This document shows, piece by piece, positions 7,624 through 11,187 of a stretch of 11,187 bases of DNA. Every line of letters starts with the position of its first letter. Position 1 is the stretch's first letter. A program made the translations under genes and the position numbers. A model generated the notes under the pieces. It was not told the DNA's origin. It did no database searches and was given only the letters and a program-made list of their open reading frames with translations. Origin of the DNA: Parcubacteria group bacterium Athens0714_26 (GTDB lineage Bacteria; Patescibacteriota; Minisyncoccia; UBA6257; 02-FULL-45-10c); assembly GCA_007376745.1 (NCBI GenBank), contig VMGU01000027.1:1-11187 (forward strand), read 5' to 3'.

Positions 7624-8319
7624 ATGAAAAAAATATCTATCATAATTCCGTCATACAACGAAAAAAATACAATAGAAGAAATTATTCGCCAAGTTAAGAG
7701 CGTGAATTTAGGTGGAATTGAAAAAGAAATAATTGTTGTGGATGATGGTTCTAAGGACGGTACGCGGGATATTTTAAAGACTATTCCGGATATAAAGTAT
7801 ATTTTTCATGAGAAAAATCAGGGTAAGGGTGGGGCCATCAAAACCGGTTTTTGTAGCGCCACGGGGGATATCGTGATGATTCAGGATGCCGATTTGGAAT
7901 ACGATCCCAGTGAATACCCGCGGCTTATCGCGCCCATAGTTTCCGGCCGCGCGGATGTCGTGTACGGTTCAAGGTTTGTGGGTGGTGATCCACACAGAGT
8001 ACTTTATGTTTATCATTACATGGCTAATCGTTTTTTGACCGCACTTTCCAATTTATTGAATGGGCTGACTTTAACCGATATGGAAACTTGTTACAAAGTT
8101 TTTAAGAAAGAAGTAATAGACAGTTTTAAGGATAAGCTGGTGTCTAAAAGATTCGGTATAGAGCCGGAGTTAACCGCGAGAGTAGGGAAAGGCAATTGGC
8201 GCGTTTATGAAATAGGAATATCCTATTATGGCCGCACATACGAAGAGGGCAAGAAAATAAATTGGAAGGACGGCTTAGCGGCTATCTGGCATATTATAAA
8301 GTTTAATCTATTCTCATAA
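7624..8319 (+). CDS. GT2 polyprenyl-phosphate mannose/glucose synthase-like glycosyltransferase
   Basis: A 231-residue GT-A fold enzyme resembling dolichol-phosphate mannose synthase. Ile-Ile-Pro-Ser-Tyr-Asn-Glu (7-13) binds the nucleotide. Val-Val-Asp-Asp-Gly-Ser-Lys-Asp-Gly-Thr (38-47) is the GT2 signature. Asn-Gln-Gly-Lys-Gly-Gly-Ala (65-71) follows, and Gln-Asp-Ala-Asp (87-90) is the metal-binding DAD. Tyr-Gly-Ser-Arg-Phe (114-118), Thr-Asp-Met-Glu-Thr-Cys-Tyr-Lys (151-158) and Phe-Gly-Ile-Glu-Pro-Glu (177-182) match the acceptor side of this subfamily. There is no C-terminal membrane domain, so this is the short soluble or peripheral form. The expected reaction is transfer of mannose or glucose from a nucleotide-sugar to polyprenyl phosphate at the inner membrane face. 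Such a product is what a GT39 enzyme like the one at the window start would use. The stop is directly followed by the ATG of the next gene. Confidence 0.9.
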   Translation: MKKISIIIPSYNEKNTIEEIIRQVKSVNLGGIEKEIIVVDDGSKDGTRDILKTIPDIKYIFHEKNQGKGGAIKTGFCSATGDIVMIQDADLEYDPSEYPRLIAPIVSGRADVVYGSRFVGGDPHRVLYVYHYMANRFLTALSNLLNGLTLTDMETCYKVFKKEVIDSFKDKLVSKRFGIEPELTARVGKGNWRVYEIGISYYGRTYEEGKKINWKDGLAAIWHIIKFNLFS

Positions 8320-9735
8320 ATGAAAAAGTTGAAAGTTTTATTAATACGTCCGGATTCTCATCCGGATGAATTAATACCTCCGATAGGGTTGGGTTATCTC
8401 GTTACCGCTTTAAGAAAAAAAAATCGTGTTGATGTTTTAGATGGCATAAAAGAAGGACTCACGCCGGAGAAATTCGCGGACATTTTAAAAAATAAAAAAT
8501 ATGATATTATAGGCATTTCTATTTTTACCTTTAATGTAGTAAGGGTTAGGGAATATATCAGACAGATTAAAGATTTGTCTCCGGATACCAAAATTGTTTT
8601 AGGCGGACCTCATCCGTCTTGCGCGTTTGCCAGTATATTTCAGTTTTTCCCAGAGATAGATTGGGCTTTTAGGGGCGAGGCGGAAGTAGGTTTTGCTCGT
8701 TTGGCGGATTTATTTTTGAGAAATAATAATATAAGCAAAGATGATTTAGTTACGGTGCCGGGTTTGATTTGGCGGATTGACGGTCGGCCAGTAGTAAATG
8801 AGCAGATTTTTGTGGACGATTTAGATGAGTTGGGGACACCTAGTTGGGATATATTAAAACCGCAAACTTATCCTTTGGCGCCGCACGGAGGTTTTTTTAA
8901 AAATTTCCCCATCGCTCCGATTATTATCACCAGGGGGTGCCCGTTTTCCTGCACTTATTGCGCCGGATATTTAGTTAGCGGTAAAAAAATAAGATTTAGA
9001 AGCGTTGATAATGTCATTGGAGAAATCAGTATGCTTTATCATCAGTATGGAATTAGAGAGATTCATATTGAGGATGATAATTTTACTTTTAACCGGCAGT
9101 TCGTGGTGGATTTTTGCCGTAAATTAAAGGAAAACAATTTAAATGTTTCTTGGACATGTCCGAATGGCGTGCGGCTTGATACTTTGGATGAAGAGCTTCT
9201 TTTAATAATGAAAGACGCCGGACTTTACAGTATTTCAGTGGGCGTTGAATCCGGTTCGGCAAGAATTCTTAAAGATATGAAAAAAAGTCTTACCAAAGAG
9301 GTGATTAAAGAAAAAATTACTTTGATAAAAAAATGCGGTTTAGAAGTGACGGGATTTTTTATCATTGGATATCCTACCGAAACAATTGACGATATTATGG
9401 AAACAATTAATTTTTCTTTGGAATTAGGGCTTAAAAGAGCAGGATTTTCGTTGTTTAAACCGTTTCCCGGAACGGAAATAACGCGTAGATTAATAGAAAG
9501 CGGCGAGTTAAAAGAAATGTCCGACGAGGATTGGGCTAGATTTGTTTTGGCTGACGCGGTTTATGCTCCTAAAGGATTTACTCGCGAACAGATGAAGGGG
9601 CTTAGAAAAAAAGCACTTAAACGTTTTTATTTTAGGCCGAAGATAATGTTTAAATTTATTAGTGAAATTAGAAACCTTGGTCATTTGAAAGTCGTTATAA
9701 AAAGAATTTACAGTTGGTTATTCCAAGCGAAATAA
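8320..9735 (+). CDS. B12-binding-domain radical SAM protein
   Basis: A 471-residue protein. Residues 1-135 form a Rossmann-like cobalamin-binding-type domain: Leu-Leu-Ile-Arg-Pro at the start, Pro-Pro-Ile-Gly-Leu-Gly-Tyr-Leu (20-27), Gly-Gly-Pro-His-Pro (95-99) and Arg-Gly-Glu-Ala-Glu (118-122). The Asp-x-His-x-x-Gly motif that gives His ligation of cobalt is not seen; the matching loop reads Asp-Gly-Ile-Lys-Glu-Gly (41-46). The radical SAM core begins at about 200, with TRGCPFSCTYC giving the cluster cysteines Cys207, Cys211 and Cys214. Glu-Asp-Asp-Asn-Phe-Thr-Phe (251-257), Gly-Val-Glu-Ser-Gly-Ser (308-313) and Gly-Tyr-Pro-Thr-Glu-Thr (350-355) are the usual core motifs, and a basic helical tail follows. 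Relatives (BchE/HpnP-like class B enzymes) methylate or rearrange unactivated carbons, often in lipids or natural products; here the substrate is unknown. It abuts the GT2 gene, so the two should be co-translated. Confidence 0.9.
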   Translation: MKKLKVLLIRPDSHPDELIPPIGLGYLVTALRKKNRVDVLDGIKEGLTPEKFADILKNKKYDIIGISIFTFNVVRVREYIRQIKDLSPDTKIVLGGPHPSCAFASIFQFFPEIDWAFRGEAEVGFARLADLFLRNNNISKDDLVTVPGLIWRIDGRPVVNEQIFVDDLDELGTPSWDILKPQTYPLAPHGGFFKNFPIAPIIITRGCPFSCTYCAGYLVSGKKIRFRSVDNVIGEISMLYHQYGIREIHIEDDNFTFNRQFVVDFCRKLKENNLNVSWTCPNGVRLDTLDEELLLIMKDAGLYSISVGVESGSARILKDMKKSLTKEVIKEKITLIKKCGLEVTGFFIIGYPTETIDDIMETINFSLELGLKRAGFSLFKPFPGTEITRRLIESGELKEMSDEDWARFVLADAVYAPKGFTREQMKGLRKKALKRFYFRPKIMFKFISEIRNLGHLKVVIKRIYSWLFQAK

Positions 9736-9745
9736 TAAGTAAATC

Positions 9746-9792
9746 AGGAAATTAGTAAACTAGGGAATTGGTAAACTGGGAAATTAGTAAAC
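9746..9792 (+). repeat. Three tandem 16-bp repeats
   Basis: Three near-identical units follow each other without spacers: AGGAAATTAGTAAACT (9746-9761), AGGGAATTGGTAAACT (9762-9777) and GGGAAATTAGTAAAC (9778-9792). They differ at only a few positions, and a weaker fourth copy may precede them. They start ten bases after the radical SAM stop and end ten bases before the long inverted repeat. They could be a protein-binding array or a neutral slippage product. There are too few units, and no spacers, for a CRISPR array. Confidence 0.75.
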
Positions 9793-9802
9793 GATTAGAT
9801 AG

Positions 9803-9986
9803 ATTAAACACACAATTTATTTTTTCAAACAAAATGCTTCAAAACTTTAAAATTATAATCGGTTTATTTAACGGAAAATCCATAACTCCTCGCTATGGCT
9901 TCGTCAAACATATGGATTTTCCTATAAACCTCTTTAATTTTAAAAGTTTTTCCGCGATGTTTTCAAAAATAAATTATGCGTTTAAT
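9803..9986. repeat. Long imperfect inverted repeat (about 80-bp arms, 26-base loop)
   Basis: The left arm (9803-9884) and the reverse complement of the right arm (9911-9986) match at roughly four fifths of positions by eye. Both begin ATTAAAC and end GGAAAATCCATA, and share AATTTATTTTT and AAAACTTT blocks in the same order, with a few small gaps. The central 26 bases (9885-9910) are more GC-rich and unpaired. Together with the 16-bp repeats this explains most of the 265-base gap between the radical SAM and desulfurase genes. It could be a foldback/MITE-like element with long terminal inverted repeats, or a structured RNA in the leader of the desulfurase gene, whose ATG lies 14 bases further on. 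No target-site duplication is visible, and no U-run follows the stem, so it is not a standard terminator. Confidence 0.75.
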
Positions 9987-10000
9987 AAAGTTCATTTGGT

Positions 10001-11179
10001 ATGAAAAAAGTTTATCTTGACTACGCGGCGGCAACTTATATTGATCCGCGGGTTCTTAAAAAGATGGAACCTTATCTTGAAGGTTTTTTTGGCAACCCCT
10101 CTTCTTTGCATGCGGCGGGAAGGGAGGCAAGAATGGTTATGGAAAATGCCAGACGAGAGGTGGCGGATATTTTAGGTGCGGTTAAAGATGAAATTATTTT
10201 TACCGGTTCGGGGACTGAATCCGATAATCTGGCAATTTTGGGCGTGGCTGAAAATTATAAGAAAAAGGGCAAGCATATCATTGTTTCAAAAATTGAACAT
10301 AAGGCGGTACTGGAACCGGCCAAAAAATTGGAGAGCCAGGGGTTTGAAGTTACTTATTTGGATGTGGATAAAAATGGACTGGTAAAAATATCGGAGCTTA
10401 AAAAATTTTTAAGAAAGGATACAATTTTGGTGTCAATAATGTATGCCAACAATGAAATAGGCATTATCCAGCCAATCGGAGAAATAGCGGAAGTCATTAA
10501 GAATTTTCGTGAAAAATTTAATTCAGAATTCCCGTTATTTCACAGCGACGCTTGCCAGGCGGCCGGGGCTTTAAATCTAAAAGTTAAAAATCTGGGCGTT
10601 GATTTAATGACTTTTAACGGTTCAAAAATATACGGCCCAAAAGGCGTTGGTTGTTTGTATGTTTCAAAAAATGTTGAATTAAAACCTTTGATAATTGGAG
10701 GCGGTCAAGAAAATAATTTGCGGGCCGGTACGGAAAACGCGGCGTTTATTACGGGTTTTGCCGAGGCTTTAAAATTGGCCGATAAATTAAAGGAAAAAGA
10801 AAATCCTCGGCTTAAAAATTTGCGTGATTATTTTATCGGTAAAGTTTTAAGAATAATCTCGCATTCTTATCTTAACGGCGATCCTATGAAGAGGCTACCA
10901 AATAATATTAATATTTCAATTGTTGGTATAGAGGGAGAGGCGTTATTGTTAATGCTTGATAAGTACGGCATTTTTGCTTCCACGGGTTCGGCCTGCGTTT
11001 CGCGTAGCCTCGAACCTTCGCATGTGCTTTTAGCTATCGGTGTCTCGCCGGAACTGGCCCACGGCAGTTTGAGGGTGACCCTTGGAAGAAAAACTACAAG
11101 AAAAGATTTGGATTACACATTAAAAATTTTAGGGGTGGTAGTTAAAAAATTAAGAGCGATTTCTTCTATAAAATTATGA
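10001..11179 (+). CDS. Cysteine desulfurase, group I (NifS/IscS-like)
   Basis: A 392-residue PLP enzyme that takes sulfur from L-cysteine as an enzyme-bound persulfide, giving alanine, for Fe-S cluster assembly or tRNA thiolation. It starts with Tyr-Leu-Asp-Tyr-Ala-Ala-Ala-Thr, as the family does. GSGTESDN (69-76) holds the cofactor phosphate, His100 (IEHKAVL) stacks on PLP, and Asp183 and Gln186 (HSDACQA) contact the ring. Lys209 in NGSKIYGPKG is the Schiff-base lysine; most relatives have His before this Lys and here it is Ser. Arg241 lies in RAGTEN. The catalytic Cys332 sits in the long group I loop STGSACVSRSLEPSHVL. The length is normal and all catalytic residues are present. I give no symbol because NifS and IscS cannot be told apart without the partner gene. 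The stop forms an ATGA with a possible next start at 11176. No Shine-Dalgarno sequence is seen. Confidence 0.95.
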   Translation: MKKVYLDYAAATYIDPRVLKKMEPYLEGFFGNPSSLHAAGREARMVMENARREVADILGAVKDEIIFTGSGTESDNLAILGVAENYKKKGKHIIVSKIEHKAVLEPAKKLESQGFEVTYLDVDKNGLVKISELKKFLRKDTILVSIMYANNEIGIIQPIGEIAEVIKNFREKFNSEFPLFHSDACQAAGALNLKVKNLGVDLMTFNGSKIYGPKGVGCLYVSKNVELKPLIIGGGQENNLRAGTENAAFITGFAEALKLADKLKEKENPRLKNLRDYFIGKVLRIISHSYLNGDPMKRLPNNINISIVGIEGEALLLMLDKYGIFASTGSACVSRSLEPSHVLLAIGVSPELAHGSLRVTLGRKTTRKDLDYTLKILGVVVKKLRAISSIKL

Positions 11180-11187
11180 AATTTTTA

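Noticed and set aside
8348..8367. Repeated TCCGGAT words near the radical SAM start
   Set aside because: They are two short copies within coding sequence for Pro-Asp-Ser-His-Pro-Asp, explained by the amino acid repeat.
9746..9792. CRISPR array reading of the 16-bp repeats
   Set aside because: There are only three short units with no spacers, and no cas-like gene is nearby.
9768..10004. A 78-codon open frame between the radical SAM and desulfurase genes
   Set aside because: It runs through the tandem repeats and both arms of the inverted repeat, has no family-like motif and no ribosome site, and overlaps the desulfurase start. It looks like chance in AT-rich non-coding DNA.
11176..11187. Possible start of another gene (ATG AAA TTT TTA)
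   Set aside because: The ATGA overlap with the desulfurase stop is suggestive, but four codons are not enough to support a gene call.

Overview
The window is AT-rich (by eye well under 40% GC), gene-dense DNA from a bacterium. I think it most likely belongs to the Candidate Phyla Radiation (Patescibacteria, Parcubacteria-like). This rests on tiny or overlapping intergenic gaps, start codons without Shine-Dalgarno sequences, many divergent family-4 glycosyltransferases in a row, and short AT-rich repeats in the few gaps. Stops are TAA, TAG and one TGA and no TGA is read through, so the code is the standard bacterial one, not the UGA-Gly code of Gracilibacteria/SR1. The lineage is an inference from style and was not tested.

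Layout. Bases 2-1489 hold the 3' part of a membrane GT39/PMT-type glycosyltransferase whose first codons lie outside the window. It is followed by a membrane-anchored TPR protein (1505-2311). A GT4 glycosyltransferase lies on the minus strand (2314-3447), tail-to-tail with the TPR gene and head-to-head with the next block. From the 115-bp divergent spacer a tight plus-strand run starts: two intact GT4 enzymes (3563-4747, 4759-5934), a third GT4 gene that is broken (5903 to 6924, perhaps 6970), a class I SAM methyltransferase (6977-7618), a GT2 polyprenyl-phosphate-sugar-synthase-like enzyme (7624-8319) and a radical SAM protein with a B12-binding-type N-terminal domain (8320-9735). The largest non-coding gap (9736-10000) holds three 16-bp tandem repeats and a 184-bp long inverted repeat. 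A group I cysteine desulfurase (10001-11179) closes the window.

How the genes could work together. The block reads as a cell-surface polysaccharide or glycoprotein locus. The GT2 enzyme would charge a polyprenyl-phosphate carrier with a sugar. The cytoplasmic GT4 enzymes would extend a glycan from nucleotide-sugars. The GT39 membrane enzyme would use a polyprenyl-phosphate-sugar on the outer face. The methyltransferase and radical SAM enzyme would be modifying enzymes. The cysteine desulfurase could supply sulfur for the radical SAM 4Fe-4S cluster or for tRNA thiolation. Substrates cannot be read from the sequence.

The least ordinary items are the long inverted repeat with its flanking 16-bp repeats, the broken GT4 gene with two apparent lesions, and the consistent lack of Shine-Dalgarno sequences. 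I found no CRISPR array, recognisable transposase, tRNA or rRNA, and no convincing new multi-gene system.
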